Assembly (NCBI RefSeq): GCF_013410105.1 | Contig: NZ_JACCCJ010000001.1 | Span: 1,984,001 to 2,048,000, forward strand | Length of the DNA: 64,000 bases | Direction of reading: 5' to 3' | Source of the DNA: Sphingopyxis sp. JAI108 | GTDB taxonomy: Bacteria; Pseudomonadota; Alphaproteobacteria; Sphingomonadales; Sphingomonadaceae | Shown: positions 27,282-36,514 of the stretch, in pieces | Position numbering within the stretch: position 1 is the first letter of the stretch | How the letters are laid out: every line of letters starts with the position of its first letter | The notes under the pieces: model-generated | What the model saw: the letters and a program-made list of their open reading frames with translations, nothing else | Database searches by the model: none | Told to the model about the DNA's origin: nothing | Program-made: the position numbers and the translations under genes

Positions 27282-27697
27282 GCGTGCGCGGGCTTGTCCA
27301 TCATATCGACCTGACGGTCACCGACAGGGAGCGGTCGCGCCGCTTTTATGACGCGGTGCTCGGCTTTCTCGGTTATCGGCGTTCGGCGGACCATGATCAT
27401 GGCAGCGATTGGGATCGCGAAGGCGAACCCTTTCATTCGATCGGCATTATCGAGGCCCGCGGCGAGGGAGCCAAGCGGACGCATGACCGCTATTCGCCGG
27501 GTTTGCATCATCTTGCATGGACCGCGGAGAGCCGGGACGATGTCGATGCGCTTCATGTCTTGCTGCGCGACATCGATGCAGAAGTGCTCGATGCGCCCGC
27601 AGATTATCCCCGCTATGGGCCAACCTATTATGCGGTCTTCTTCGCCGATCCCGACGGGCTGAAGCTCGAATTCGCTTTCGGAGCGACCGGCCAGTGA
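27278..27697 (+). CDS. VOC (glyoxalase/dioxygenase fold) protein
   Basis: 139 residues, one vicinal-oxygen-chelate domain built from two beta-alpha-beta-beta-beta modules: H-H-I-D-L-T-V-T-D-x-x-R-S-x-R-F-Y at residues 8-24, G-L-H-H-L-A-W-T-A in the middle, and A-V-F-F-A-D-P-D-G-L-K-L-E-F at the end with the likely metal Glu. H9, H72-73 and the late Glu are candidate ligands. Substrate unknown; placement with ivd suggests acyl-CoA catabolism but that is inference. ATGA overlap upstream. Confidence 0.8.
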   Translation: MSVRGLVHHIDLTVTDRERSRRFYDAVLGFLGYRRSADHDHGSDWDREGEPFHSIGIIEARGEGAKRTHDRYSPGLHHLAWTAESRDDVDALHVLLRDIDAEVLDAPADYPRYGPTYYAVFFADPDGLKLEFAFGATGQ

Positions 27698-27981
27698 GCG
27701 ACACGCTTCTGACCGTCCTGCAATATTACGGCGCGGGCGCGGCGACGCTCGCGGCGCTGGTGGTGTCGCTCAACCTCGGGCGGCGCTGGACCGGCTGGGC
27801 ATTCGTTATCTTCGTGACGAGCAGCATTGCACTGATCGCATGGGGTTTTCTGCAACCCGATAGCGAAGGCATCGGATGGCAGAATATCGCGCTGCTGATC
27901 ATCAACGCGATCGGCGTCTATCGTTACCTGATCCTCAAGGAAAAGCCGGGTGCGCCAACCGGAAAGGGCAAGGCGAAATGA
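27694..27981 (+). CDS. Small membrane protein, unknown function
   Basis: 95 residues from a GTG start overlapping the VOC stop (GTGA). Three hydrophobic segments (about 10-25, 31-48 and 58-77) and a Lys/Gly-rich tail (K-G-K-G-K-A-K). The segment W-Q-N-I-A-L-L-I-I-N-A-I-G-V-Y-R-Y suggests a SemiSWEET- or DUF-type small membrane protein, but I cannot assign it. Last gene of the ivd unit; it converges on the M13 peptidase gene. Confidence 0.65.
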   Translation: MSDTLLTVLQYYGAGAATLAALVVSLNLGRRWTGWAFVIFVTSSIALIAWGFLQPDSEGIGWQNIALLIINAIGVYRYLILKEKPGAPTGKGKAK

Positions 27982-28001
27982 CGCCCCGCCCCACCCGATC
28001 C

Positions 28002-30086
28002 TTATCCCCAGACGCGCACGCGCTTGTCGGGCGCGAGGTAGAGCTTGTCGCCTTCCTTGACGTCAAATGCCTTGTACCAGGCGTCGAGGTTGCGCACCGT
28101 CAGCGCGCGGTACATGCCCGGTGCATGGCCGTCGGTCGCGACGCGCGCGCGCAGCGCCTCGGCGCGCATCTTGGTCGCCCAGGTCTGCGCATAGGCGATG
28201 AAGAAGCGCTGGTCGCCAGTGAAGCCGTCGATCACCGGCGCTTCCTTGCCCCCGAGCGAGGCGCGATACGCATCGTACGCCGCCTGAAGCCCGGCCACGT
28301 CGGCGATATTCTCGCCCAGCGTGAGCTTGCCGTTGACCGCCAGATCGGGAAACGGCTTGTAGGTGTCGAACTGCGCGGCAAGCGCATCGCCTGCGGCGTC
28401 GAACTTCGCCAGATCCGCCGGGGTCCACCAGTTGCGCAGCGCGCCGGTCGAATCGAACGCCGCGCCATTATTGTCAAAGCTGTGGCTGATCTCATGCCCG
28501 ATCACCGCGCCGATCGCGCCATAGTTGAACGCAGGGTCGGCCGTGGCATTGAAGAAGGGCGGCTGAAGGATCGCGGCGGGGAAGTTCAGCGCGTTCTGCA
28601 CCGGCAGGTTCACCGCGTTGACGGTCTGCGGGACCATCCACCATTCGCCCTTGTCCATCGGCTTGCCGATCTTGGCGAGCTGGTGCGCATATTCGGCCTT
28701 CTGTCCGGCGACCTCGTTCGCATAGGCGTCGGACGCGCTGACCGTGTAGCTGCCATAGTCGCGCCAGCTGTCGGGGTAGCCGACGCCCACGGCAATGGTT
28801 TCGACCTTCTTGATCGCTTCCTTCTTGGTTTCGGGCGCCATCCAGTCGATGCCGTTCACGCGCGTCGCGAAGGCGGCCTTGATGTTCTTCACCATGTCGC
28901 CGACTTCGGCCTTGGCCGAGGCGGGGAAATATTTGTCGGCATAGGCCTTGCCCACCGCGTCGCCGAGATAGGTGTCCAGCGCGTCGAGCGCGCGCTTTTC
29001 GCGACTGCGCTGCTGCGGCGTGCCGGAGAGCGTCGTGCCATAGAAAGCGAAATGCGCGCTATCGATCGCGCTCGGCAGCACGTCGGCGTGACTGTTGATC
29101 TGGTGGAAGGCGAGCCAGTCCCTCCAGGCGTCGAGCGGTTCGGACGCCACGAGCGCCGACAGGCCGGTGATCGCTTTCGCATGATAGGCGCCGAACTTTG
29201 TGGCGCCCTCAAGCTTGGCGGCGCTCATGAACGCGGGCCAGTCGATGCCGGGCGCCTTCTTGGCGAAATCGGCCTTGGCCCAGACGTCAGCCGACTTGGT
29301 GAAATCCTCGCTCTGCTCACGCGTCGCGTGGGCCTTGGCGATCTTGACCTCGAGGTCATAGATGCGCTTCGCCTTCGCCGCGGCGTCGCTCTGCCCGGCG
29401 GCGGTCAGCAGCTTGGCGATATAGTCCTGATAGGCAGTACGAATGCTCGCCATCTTGGGATCGGCCGACAGATAATATTCGCGCTCGGGCATACCGAGCC
29501 CGCCCTGCAACAGATAGGGGATGACTTCGCCCGGCGTCGCGAGTCCCTGCGTTACGAACACGCCGAACAGATTTTCGGTCTGGAAGTCGGTGGCGTTGAG
29601 CGGATCGACGTCGGCGCGGAGCTGTTCGCCGAGCACCTTCGACAACGCGGTCTTGTCGGTAATCGCGGCGAAGCGCGCGAGGTCGGCGGCGACGGGCTTC
29701 ATGCCCGCGGCGTCGATCGCCTTCACATCGGTGTAAGCCTTGTAGAATGCTGCGATGCGGCCGTCGTTGGTCCCCGGCTCGCCGCCCTGCTGGACGATCG
29801 CGCCGATCAGTTCGCGGTTGCGCTTTTCGGTCTCGAGCTGCGCGACGTAAAAAGCACCGATCGACGAGCGGTCGGCGGGAATTTCATTCGCCTTGTCCCA
29901 ATTCCCGTTGGCATAGGCGTAAAAGTCGTCGCCGGGCTTGGCGCTCATGTCCATCGCTGCCTTGCTGATCCCGATATCGGTGCCGACCGTGTAAGCGGCG
30001 GAGCTATCCTTGCCGCTGCTGCAGGCGACGGGCCCCGCGAGAACGGCGGCGGTGGACAGGAGGACGGCGAAGACAGCTTTTTTCAT
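28002..30086 (-). CDS. M13-family zinc metallopeptidase (PepO/neprilysin-like)
   Basis: 694 residues. The signal sequence is followed by C23; the preceding residues P-V-A do not make a good lipobox, so lipidation is uncertain. The N-terminal Peptidase_M13_N domain begins with K-P-G-D-D-F-Y-A-Y-A-N-G-x-W. The catalytic domain has N-A-V-N-L-P-V-Q-N-A-L-N-F-P-A-A-I-L-Q-P-P-F-F, the zinc site H531-E-I-S-H535 and E592-N-I-A-D596, and a C-terminal V-R-V-W ending typical of the family. It cleaves peptides in the periplasm. Single gene, divergent from mccB. Confidence 0.93.
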   Translation of the reverse strand: MKKAVFAVLLSTAAVLAGPVACSSGKDSSAAYTVGTDIGISKAAMDMSAKPGDDFYAYANGNWDKANEIPADRSSIGAFYVAQLETEKRNRELIGAIVQQGGEPGTNDGRIAAFYKAYTDVKAIDAAGMKPVAADLARFAAITDKTALSKVLGEQLRADVDPLNATDFQTENLFGVFVTQGLATPGEVIPYLLQGGLGMPEREYYLSADPKMASIRTAYQDYIAKLLTAAGQSDAAAKAKRIYDLEVKIAKAHATREQSEDFTKSADVWAKADFAKKAPGIDWPAFMSAAKLEGATKFGAYHAKAITGLSALVASEPLDAWRDWLAFHQINSHADVLPSAIDSAHFAFYGTTLSGTPQQRSREKRALDALDTYLGDAVGKAYADKYFPASAKAEVGDMVKNIKAAFATRVNGIDWMAPETKKEAIKKVETIAVGVGYPDSWRDYGSYTVSASDAYANEVAGQKAEYAHQLAKIGKPMDKGEWWMVPQTVNAVNLPVQNALNFPAAILQPPFFNATADPAFNYGAIGAVIGHEISHSFDNNGAAFDSTGALRNWWTPADLAKFDAAGDALAAQFDTYKPFPDLAVNGKLTLGENIADVAGLQAAYDAYRASLGGKEAPVIDGFTGDQRFFIAYAQTWATKMRAEALRARVATDGHAPGMYRALTVRNLDAWYKAFDVKEGDKLYLAPDKRVRVWG

Positions 30087-30232
30087 GGAAATGACCTTGT
30101 TTTGTCACGGATAGGCAGGCGGCCGACGCGTGGGAAAATCCGGTTTCAATTCCAACCATTTTCGGCCTGCTGCGCTTTTCAATCGACGAGCGGCGGGTTA
30201 GTTCCGAACGGGCTACAGGGAGAGACGATACA

Positions 30233-31831
30233 GTGAGCGCACCGGTTCTCGGCACGAATATCAACGCGGACAGCGACGAATATCGCACGCGCAGCGCGCA
30301 TAATCGCGCGCTGACCGACGCGCTGCGGACGGCGGTCGCCGAAGCTGCGCTCGGCGGCAATGAAAAGTCGCGAGAGCGGCACAGGAGCCGCGGCAAGCTG
30401 CTGCCGCGCGAGCGCGTCGAGCGATTGCTCGATCCGGGCTCGCCCTTCCTCGAAATCGGCCAGCTCGCGGCGAACGACCTATACGACGGCGAAGTGCCCG
30501 GCGCGGGGCTGATCTGCGGGATCGGCCGCGTGTCGGGGCGCCAGTGCATGGTCGTCTGCAACGATGCGACGGTGAAGGGCGGCACTTACTACCCGATGAC
30601 GGTCAAGAAGCATCTGCGCGCGCAGGAGATTGCCGAGGCGAACCGCCTGCCCTGCATCTACCTGGTCGACAGCGGCGGCGCGAACCTGCCGCATCAGGAC
30701 CAGGTCTTTCCCGACCGCGACCATTTCGGGCGCATCTTCTTCAACCAGGCGAATATGAGCGCCAAGCGCATCCCGCAGATCGCGTGCGTGATGGGGAGCT
30801 GTACCGCGGGCGGCGCCTATGTCCCCGCGATGTCGGACGAGACGGTGATCGTACGAAACCAGGGCACGATCTTCCTCGCGGGCCCGCCGCTGGTGAAGGC
30901 CGCGACGGGCGAAGAAATCAGCGCCGAGGACCTCGGCGGCGGCGACCTGCACGCGAAAAAGTCGGGCGTCGTCGACCATCTCGCCGAGAATGACGAACAT
31001 GCGCTGACGATCGTTCGCGACATCGTCAGCCACCTCGGCGAGGACAAGGGTTTCGAAATTGCGCTTAAAGATCCGCGCCCGCCCAAATATGATGGCGAAG
31101 AGCTTTACGGCGTCGTCCCTGATGACGTCCGCGCCCCCTATGATGTGCATGAGGTGATCGCGCGCATCGTCGACGGCAGCGAGTTTCACGAATTCAAGGC
31201 GAATTACGGGAGCACGCTCGTCTGCGGTTTTGCGCATATCTGGGGCATTCCGGTCGCGATCCTTGCGAACAATGGCGTGCTCTTCAGCGAAAGCGCGGTC
31301 AAGGGCGCGCATTTCATCGAGCTCGCGCAGCAGCGGCGCATTCCCCTGCTCTTCCTCCAGAATATCAGCGGCTTCATGGTCGGCGGCAAATATGAGGCCG
31401 AAGGCATTGCAAAACATGGTGCAAAGCTGGTGACGGCCGTGGCAACCGCGACGGTGCCGAAGATTACCGTGCTGATCGGCGGCAGCTTCGGCGCAGGCAA
31501 CTACGGCATGTGCGGACGCGCCTACAGCCCCCGCTTCCTCTTCACCTGGCCCAATGCGCGGATCAGCGTGATGGGCGGCGAACAGGCGGCATCGGTACTG
31601 GCGACCGTCCACCGCGACGCCGACAAATGGACGCCGGAAGAGGCTCAAGCCTTCAAGGCGCCGATCCGCCAGAAATATGAGGATGAGGGCAATCCCTACC
31701 ACGCGACCGCTCGCCTCTGGGACGACGGCATCATCGACCCCGCCCAGACGCGCGACGTGCTTGGGCTAGCCTTCGCGGCAACGCTGAACGCCCCGGTCGA
31801 GGACCGCGGGTTCGGCGTGTTCAGGATGTAA
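30233..31831 (+). CDS. mccB: Methylcrotonoyl-CoA carboxylase beta subunit (carboxyltransferase)
   Basis: 532 residues. Carboxyltransferase fold with [10 protein letters not shown] near residue 53, [31 protein letters not shown] and [15 protein letters not shown]. The H-Q-D-x-V-F-P-D segment is typical of MccB versus propionyl-CoA carboxylases. Transfers CO2 from biotin to 3-methylcrotonyl-CoA. GTG start at 30233 preceded by GGGAGAGAC. Shares one base with mccA (TAATG). Confidence 0.9.
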   Translation: MSAPVLGTNINADSDEYRTRSAHNRALTDALRTAVAEAALGGNEKSRERHRSRGKLLPRERVERLLDPGSPFLEIGQLAANDLYDGEVPGAGLICGIGRVSGRQCMVVCNDATVKGGTYYPMTVKKHLRAQEIAEANRLPCIYLVDSGGANLPHQDQVFPDRDHFGRIFFNQANMSAKRIPQIACVMGSCTAGGAYVPAMSDETVIVRNQGTIFLAGPPLVKAATGEEISAEDLGGGDLHAKKSGVVDHLAENDEHALTIVRDIVSHLGEDKGFEIALKDPRPPKYDGEELYGVVPDDVRAPYDVHEVIARIVDGSEFHEFKANYGSTLVCGFAHIWGIPVAILANNGVLFSESAVKGAHFIELAQQRRIPLLFLQNISGFMVGGKYEAEGIAKHGAKLVTAVATATVPKITVLIGGSFGAGNYGMCGRAYSPRFLFTWPNARISVMGGEQAASVLATVHRDADKWTPEEAQAFKAPIRQKYEDEGNPYHATARLWDDGIIDPAQTRDVLGLAFAATLNAPVEDRGFGVFRM

Positions 31832-33678
31832 TGATGATGATCACTTCCCTCCTCATCGCCAATCGCGGCGAAATCGCCTGCCGTATCATCCGCACCGCGC
31901 GCGAGATGGGCATACGCACCGTTGCGGTCTATTCGGACGCCGATGCGAAAGCGCTGCATGTGCGCGAGGCCGACGAGGCCGTGCATATCGGGCCGTCGCC
32001 GGCGCGCGAATCCTATCTGGTTGGCGAGAAGATCATCGCCGCCGCGAAGGCGACGGACGCCGAGGCGATCCATCCGGGCTATGGCTTCCTCTCCGAGAAT
32101 GCCGAGTTTGCGCAGGCGGTCGCCGATGCCGGGCTCGTTTGGGTCGGGCCGAAGCCGTCTTCGATCACCGCTATGGGGTTGAAGGACGCCGCGAAGAAGC
32201 TGATGGCTGATGCGGGCGTGCCGGTCACGCCGGGCTATATGGGCGAAAATCAGGATCCGGCCTTCCTCGCCGAACAGGCCGCGCAGATCGGCTACCCCGT
32301 CCTCATCAAGGCGGTCGCGGGCGGCGGCGGCAAAGGGATGCGCAAGGTCGACGCCCCAGCCGATTTTCTCGACGCGCTCGCCTCGTGCCAGCGCGAGGCG
32401 GCATCGTCATTCGGCAACGACCATGTGCTGATCGAGAAGTATATCCTGACTCCGCGCCATATCGAGGTGCAGGTGTTCGGCGACACGCACGGCAATGTCG
32501 TCCACCTGTTCGAACGCGACTGCTCGCTCCAGCGCCGCCACCAGAAGGTGATCGAGGAAGCCCCCGCCCCCGGTATGGACGAGGCGACGCGCGCCGACCT
32601 CTGCGCCGCGGCGGTGCGCGCCGCGAAGGCGGTCGACTATGTCGGCGCGGGGACGATCGAGTTCATCGCCGACGCATCGGAAGGCCTCCGCGCCGACCGC
32701 ATCTGGTTCATGGAAATGAACACGCGCCTGCAGGTCGAGCATCCGGTCACCGAGGAGATCACCGGCGTCGATCTCGTCGAATGGCAGCTTCGCGTCGCGA
32801 GCGGCGAGCCGATCCCGCTCGCGCAGGACGAACTCGCGATCAACGGCTGGGCGATGGAAGCGCGGCTTTATGCCGAAGACCCCGCCAAGGGGTTCCTGCC
32901 GAGCATCGGCACGCTCGAACTCTTTCAGCTTCCCGAACAGATCGGCCGCGTCGATACGGGCGTCTATGAAGGCGCCGAGGTCTCGCCCTTCTACGACCCG
33001 ATGATCGCCAAGGTGATCGCCTGGGGCGAGGAGCGCGAGGAAGCGCGCGAATTGCTGTCGGAGATGCTTGAGGACAGCGCGATCTGGCCGGTAAAGACCA
33101 ATTCGGCCTTCCTGATCAACGCCCTCGACCATCCCGATTTCATCGCGGGCACGGTCGATACGGGCCTCATCGGCCGCGACGGCGATGCGATGACCGAGGA
33201 ACCGGTGCCGAGCGCGCAAGCGCTCACCAACGCCGCGATGGCGATGGTGCCGCGCTCGCTGCAATCGGGCTTCCGCCTCAATGCATCCGATATACGCTCG
33301 TCCCCCTTCCTGCTCGACGGCAAGCGCGTCGAGGTCGAACTGCACGGCCCGGGCGCCGAAGAGCCCGCGCCCGCGATGCTCGTTGCCGAGGGCGGTTCGG
33401 TCTGGCAGCTCGCACCCTGGCGCGCCGAGGGCAGCGCCGGCGGCGCCGCGGGCGACGGCGCGATCCTGTCGCCCATGCCGGGCAAGGTCATCGCGGTCGA
33501 TGTTGCCGCGGGCGACAAGGTGACCAAGGGGCAGAAATTGCTCACGCTCGAAGCGATGAAGATGGAACATAGCCTGACCGCGCCGTTCGATGGCATTGTC
33601 GCCGAGCTCAACGCAGTTGCGGGTTCGCAGGTGCAGGTCGAGGCGCTGCTCGCCCTGATCGAGAAGGACGAAGCATAA
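31831..33678 (+). CDS. mccA: Methylcrotonoyl-CoA carboxylase alpha subunit (biotin carboxylase + BCCP)
   Basis: 615 residues. Biotin carboxylase (about 4-450) starts [13 protein letters not shown] and contains [10 protein letters not shown] and [20 protein letters not shown] marks the active site. A C-terminal biotinyl domain has L-E-A-M-K577-M, with K577 the biotinylated lysine. Works with MccB. Multiple ATG codons at the start (31831, 31834, 31837) make the exact start uncertain by two residues. Confidence 0.92.
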   Translation: MMMITSLLIANRGEIACRIIRTAREMGIRTVAVYSDADAKALHVREADEAVHIGPSPARESYLVGEKIIAAAKATDAEAIHPGYGFLSENAEFAQAVADAGLVWVGPKPSSITAMGLKDAAKKLMADAGVPVTPGYMGENQDPAFLAEQAAQIGYPVLIKAVAGGGGKGMRKVDAPADFLDALASCQREAASSFGNDHVLIEKYILTPRHIEVQVFGDTHGNVVHLFERDCSLQRRHQKVIEEAPAPGMDEATRADLCAAAVRAAKAVDYVGAGTIEFIADASEGLRADRIWFMEMNTRLQVEHPVTEEITGVDLVEWQLRVASGEPIPLAQDELAINGWAMEARLYAEDPAKGFLPSIGTLELFQLPEQIGRVDTGVYEGAEVSPFYDPMIAKVIAWGEEREEARELLSEMLEDSAIWPVKTNSAFLINALDHPDFIAGTVDTGLIGRDGDAMTEEPVPSAQALTNAAMAMVPRSLQSGFRLNASDIRSSPFLLDGKRVEVELHGPGAEEPAPAMLVAEGGSVWQLAPWRAEGSAGGAAGDGAILSPMPGKVIAVDVAAGDKVTKGQKLLTLEAMKMEHSLTAPFDGIVAELNAVAGSQVQVEALLALIEKDEA

Positions 33679-34130
33679 TGGCCGGCAAATATTTCGACGA
33701 ATGGGCAATCGGCGACACGCTGATGCACGACATCCGTCGCACGGTGACCGAGACCGACAATCTTCTCTTCACGGTGATGACCCACAATCCGCAGCCGCTC
33801 CACCTCGATATCGAGGCGGCGAAGGCGTCGGAGTTCGGGCAGATCCTCGTCAACGGCACCTTCACCTTCAGCCTGATGGTCGGGTTGTCGGTCGGCGACA
33901 CGACGCTTGGCACGCTCGTCGCGAATTTGGGTTATGACAAGCTCGTCATGCCGAAGCCTGTGTTCATCGGCGATACGCTCCGCGCCGAGAGCGAAGTCAT
34001 CAGCCTGAAAGAGTCGAAATCGCGCCCCAACGCGGGCATCGTGACCTTCCTCCATCGCTGTATCAACCAGCGCGATGAACTAGTGTGCCAATGCGAGCGT
34101 TCTGCCCTTGTCCAGCGGAAGGCCAACTGA
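33678..34130 (+). CDS. MaoC-family (R)-hydratase-like protein
   Basis: 150 residues, hotdog fold of the MaoC type. The hydratase-2 motif is modified: [13 protein letters not shown] (residues 33-45) in place of the usual S-G-D-x-N-P-x-H; later V-N-G-T-F-T-F and [10 protein letters not shown] follow. This variant occurs beside CitE-like lyases, as here. It probably hydrates an unsaturated acyl-CoA; in this operon 3-methylglutaconyl-CoA or mesaconyl-type substrates are candidates. Start ATG shares a base with the mccA stop. Confidence 0.82.
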   Translation: MAGKYFDEWAIGDTLMHDIRRTVTETDNLLFTVMTHNPQPLHLDIEAAKASEFGQILVNGTFTFSLMVGLSVGDTTLGTLVANLGYDKLVMPKPVFIGDTLRAESEVISLKESKSRPNAGIVTFLHRCINQRDELVCQCERSALVQRKAN

Positions 34131-34981
34131 TGCGACTTCGTTCCCTTCTCTTCGTCCCCGGCGACCGGCCCGAACGTTTCGCCAAGGCCGCGGCGTCGGG
34201 CGCCGATGCGATCATCCTCGACCTTGAGGATTCGGTTTCGCTCGCGAACAAGGACGCGGCGCGTCACGCGGTTGCCGACTATCTTGCGGGTGAGCGGGAC
34301 GTGATCACGCTGGTGCGCGTCAATCCTCTCGACGGCCACCTGACCGCCGCCGACGTTGCCGCGATCGCCGGCGCCCGTCCCGACGCGATCATGCTGCCCA
34401 AGGCCGAAGGCGCGCCGAGCATCCAGCAGCTCGACACGATCCTGCGCAGCGAAGCGGCGCGGGACGCCTCGATGCCCGCAATCCTGCCGATCGCGACCGA
34501 GACGCCCGCGGCGATCTTCACGCTCGGCAGCTACCGCGAAGTGAAGGACCGCCTGCTCGGCCTGACCTGGGGCGCCGAGGACCTACCCGCCGCGATCGGT
34601 GCGACGACGAGCCGGCACGACGACGGCAGCTACACCGCACCCTATGAAATGGCGCGCGCGCTGACCCTGTTCGCGGCGCATGGCGCGAACACCGCCGCGA
34701 TCGACACCGTGTTCCCGGCGATCAAGGACGAAGAAGGCCTCGCCTCCTATGCCGCCCGCGCGCGGCGCGATGGCTTTACCGGCATGATGGCGATCCACCC
34801 GTCGCAGGTCGGGCCGATCAACGCCGCCTTCACACCCTCGGCCGACGAGGTGGCGCGAGCACAGGCGATCATCGATGCCTTTGCGGCCAACCCCGGTGTC
34901 GGCGTGCTCCAAGTCGATGGGAAGATGGTCGACGCGCCGCATTTGAAGCAGGCGCATCACATCCTGTCGCTGGCCGACTAA
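34130..34981 (+). CDS. HpcH/HpaI (CitE-like) CoA-ester lyase
   Basis: 283 residues, TIM-barrel lyase of the citrate lyase beta/malyl-CoA lyase group: R-S-L-L-F-V-P-G-D-R-P-E-R-F at residues 4-17, I-L-D-L-E-D-S-V with the metal acid near residue 35, V-R-V-N, M-L-P-K-A-E and the late H-P-S-Q-V-G-P-I-N. It cleaves a hydroxyacyl-CoA such as citramalyl-CoA or malyl-CoA to acetyl-CoA plus a keto acid. TGATG overlap with the MaoC gene. Its stop (TAA) overlaps the opposing PLD stop. Confidence 0.85.
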   Translation: MRLRSLLFVPGDRPERFAKAAASGADAIILDLEDSVSLANKDAARHAVADYLAGERDVITLVRVNPLDGHLTAADVAAIAGARPDAIMLPKAEGAPSIQQLDTILRSEAARDASMPAILPIATETPAAIFTLGSYREVKDRLLGLTWGAEDLPAAIGATTSRHDDGSYTAPYEMARALTLFAAHGANTAAIDTVFPAIKDEEGLASYAARARRDGFTGMMAIHPSQVGPINAAFTPSADEVARAQAIIDAFAANPGVGVLQVDGKMVDAPHLKQAHHILSLAD

Positions 34982-36513
34982 GCCTTCCGCCGAAAGGGCC
35001 GATGCCGCCGCATCCAGCCGCGACCGCGATGCCAGCTTTTCCTTAGCCCGCGCTCGGTCAGGCTTTCGAACATCTCGTCGGGGCTCGTCGGATCGAGCAG
35101 TTCATTCTCGGCGATGAATTCGTCGAACGGCCCCGGCTTGGTCAGGTCGAGCAGTTCGAGCGAACGGCCTTCGCCGCGAAACGCCTCGATCGTCGCGATC
35201 AATGACCCCGTCGCCTCGAAACGGCGGCTAACCTCGGCCGGGTCGATGTCCAGATGTTCGCCGATCAGCGATTCGCGCAAGCGGCGGATGACCGGCTCGA
35301 CGCCGGCATTCGCGGGCAGCGCGGCGTCGATCGTCACATCGCATTCGCTGTCGAGCCCCATCGAGCGATTGTTCATATTGGCGGATCCGACGCGGATCAT
35401 CCGATCGTCTACCACCGCGGTCTTGGCGTGGACATAGATGGCCTCGCCCTTCCTCGTCCGGGGGAAATAGACTTTCAGCCGATCGCCATGTTTCGCCTTC
35501 GCGATTTCGCGGACGAGTTGCACGCGCGCGGCGTCCATCGCCATCTGCTCGAGCCAGCCGTCGGCGGTTTCGGGCATCACCATCACGAATTCGGGTGGAT
35601 CATCCTCGTTCAACCGCTCGGCGATCGCGGCGGCGATCTTGCCGCAGGTGAAATATTGATTTTCGAAATAGATGAAGCGCTTCGCCGCCGCGATCATGTC
35701 GAGGTAAAGCTGTTCGATCTCGCGGATTTCGCCGTAGCCGTCATATTCGGCGCGCGTGCGCGAGATGGCAACGTCGACGCCCTCGAAATCGGGTTCGAGG
35801 TCGTCGGGCCAATTCTCTCCCTTGCCTGTCAGATCGCGGAGAGGCTTTTTCGTCGCGCGCTGCCAGCGCTCGTTGCCGAGATCGGCGAGCGCACCGCCCA
35901 CCGGTCCGGCCAGAATCATCGTGCTGTCGTGCCAGGGCATATAGGCCTTGCCGTCGGGCGCGGTGCGGTGCGTGTCGCCATCCTTGTGATCGCGCGTGTC
36001 CCAGCGGCGCGCGCCCACGTCGATCCCGCCGCACACGGCAAGATGGTCGTCGAACACCGCGACCTTCTGATGGTGGCTGCACCCAACCGGATGCGCGCTG
36101 TCGAGGCGGAAGCTGATCGAGCGCGTCAGTTTCCAACGCACGATCATCGACACGATGCGCGGCACCACGAACTGTTTGAGCCCACCGAAATTCCAGCGCA
36201 GGATATCGATGTCGCGCTCGGGCTTGTCCTGCGCGAGCTTCAGCAGATAGTGGCCGAGTGGTTCGCCCTTGCCGTCTTTATCGGGCTTCAGCGCGATACG
36301 CGGATCGAAATCCCAGCCGATCAGCAGGATACGCTCTTCCGCTTTCGCCATCAGCACTTCGAGCAGCGCGAAATAATCGGCGGCATCGACGATCATCCGC
36401 GCTTTGTTGGCACGTTCGATCCGCCAGCAGTTGCGGCCCTCTACAACGATCGGCGCGATATTCCCCATCGCCGCCGACACGCTTGGCGGCGGCGATGGTT
36501 GCATCGGCGGCAC
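34978..36513 (-). CDS. Phospholipase D-like protein (two HKD motifs)
   Basis: 511 residues. Two HxKx4D catalytic motifs: H148-Q-K150-V-A-V-F-D and H362-A-K364-T-A-V-V-D, the latter followed by G-S-A-N-M-N-N-R-S. Spacing and length fit eukaryote-like PLD or cardiolipin-synthase-like bacterial enzymes; no N-terminal membrane helices are present, unlike ClsA, so it is probably soluble or peripheral. It hydrolyses or transfers phosphatidyl groups. Ends with a basic tail (R-G-W-M-R-R-H-R-P-F-R-R-K-A) that could bind membrane lipid. It lies 1 base after the acyl-CoA dehydrogenase stop. Confidence 0.85.
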   Translation of the reverse strand: MPPMQPSPPPSVSAAMGNIAPIVVEGRNCWRIERANKARMIVDAADYFALLEVLMAKAEERILLIGWDFDPRIALKPDKDGKGEPLGHYLLKLAQDKPERDIDILRWNFGGLKQFVVPRIVSMIVRWKLTRSISFRLDSAHPVGCSHHQKVAVFDDHLAVCGGIDVGARRWDTRDHKDGDTHRTAPDGKAYMPWHDSTMILAGPVGGALADLGNERWQRATKKPLRDLTGKGENWPDDLEPDFEGVDVAISRTRAEYDGYGEIREIEQLYLDMIAAAKRFIYFENQYFTCGKIAAAIAERLNEDDPPEFVMVMPETADGWLEQMAMDAARVQLVREIAKAKHGDRLKVYFPRTRKGEAIYVHAKTAVVDDRMIRVGSANMNNRSMGLDSECDVTIDAALPANAGVEPVIRRLRESLIGEHLDIDPAEVSRRFEATGSLIATIEAFRGEGRSLELLDLTKPGPFDEFIAENELLDPTSPDEMFESLTERGLRKSWHRGRGWMRRHRPFRRKA

Positions 36514-36514
36514 C

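Noticed and set aside
28057..28066. TTGACGTCAA, similar to the MerR dyad
   Set aside because: It lies inside the M13 peptidase coding sequence, lacks the two-base centre of the operator and is probably chance.
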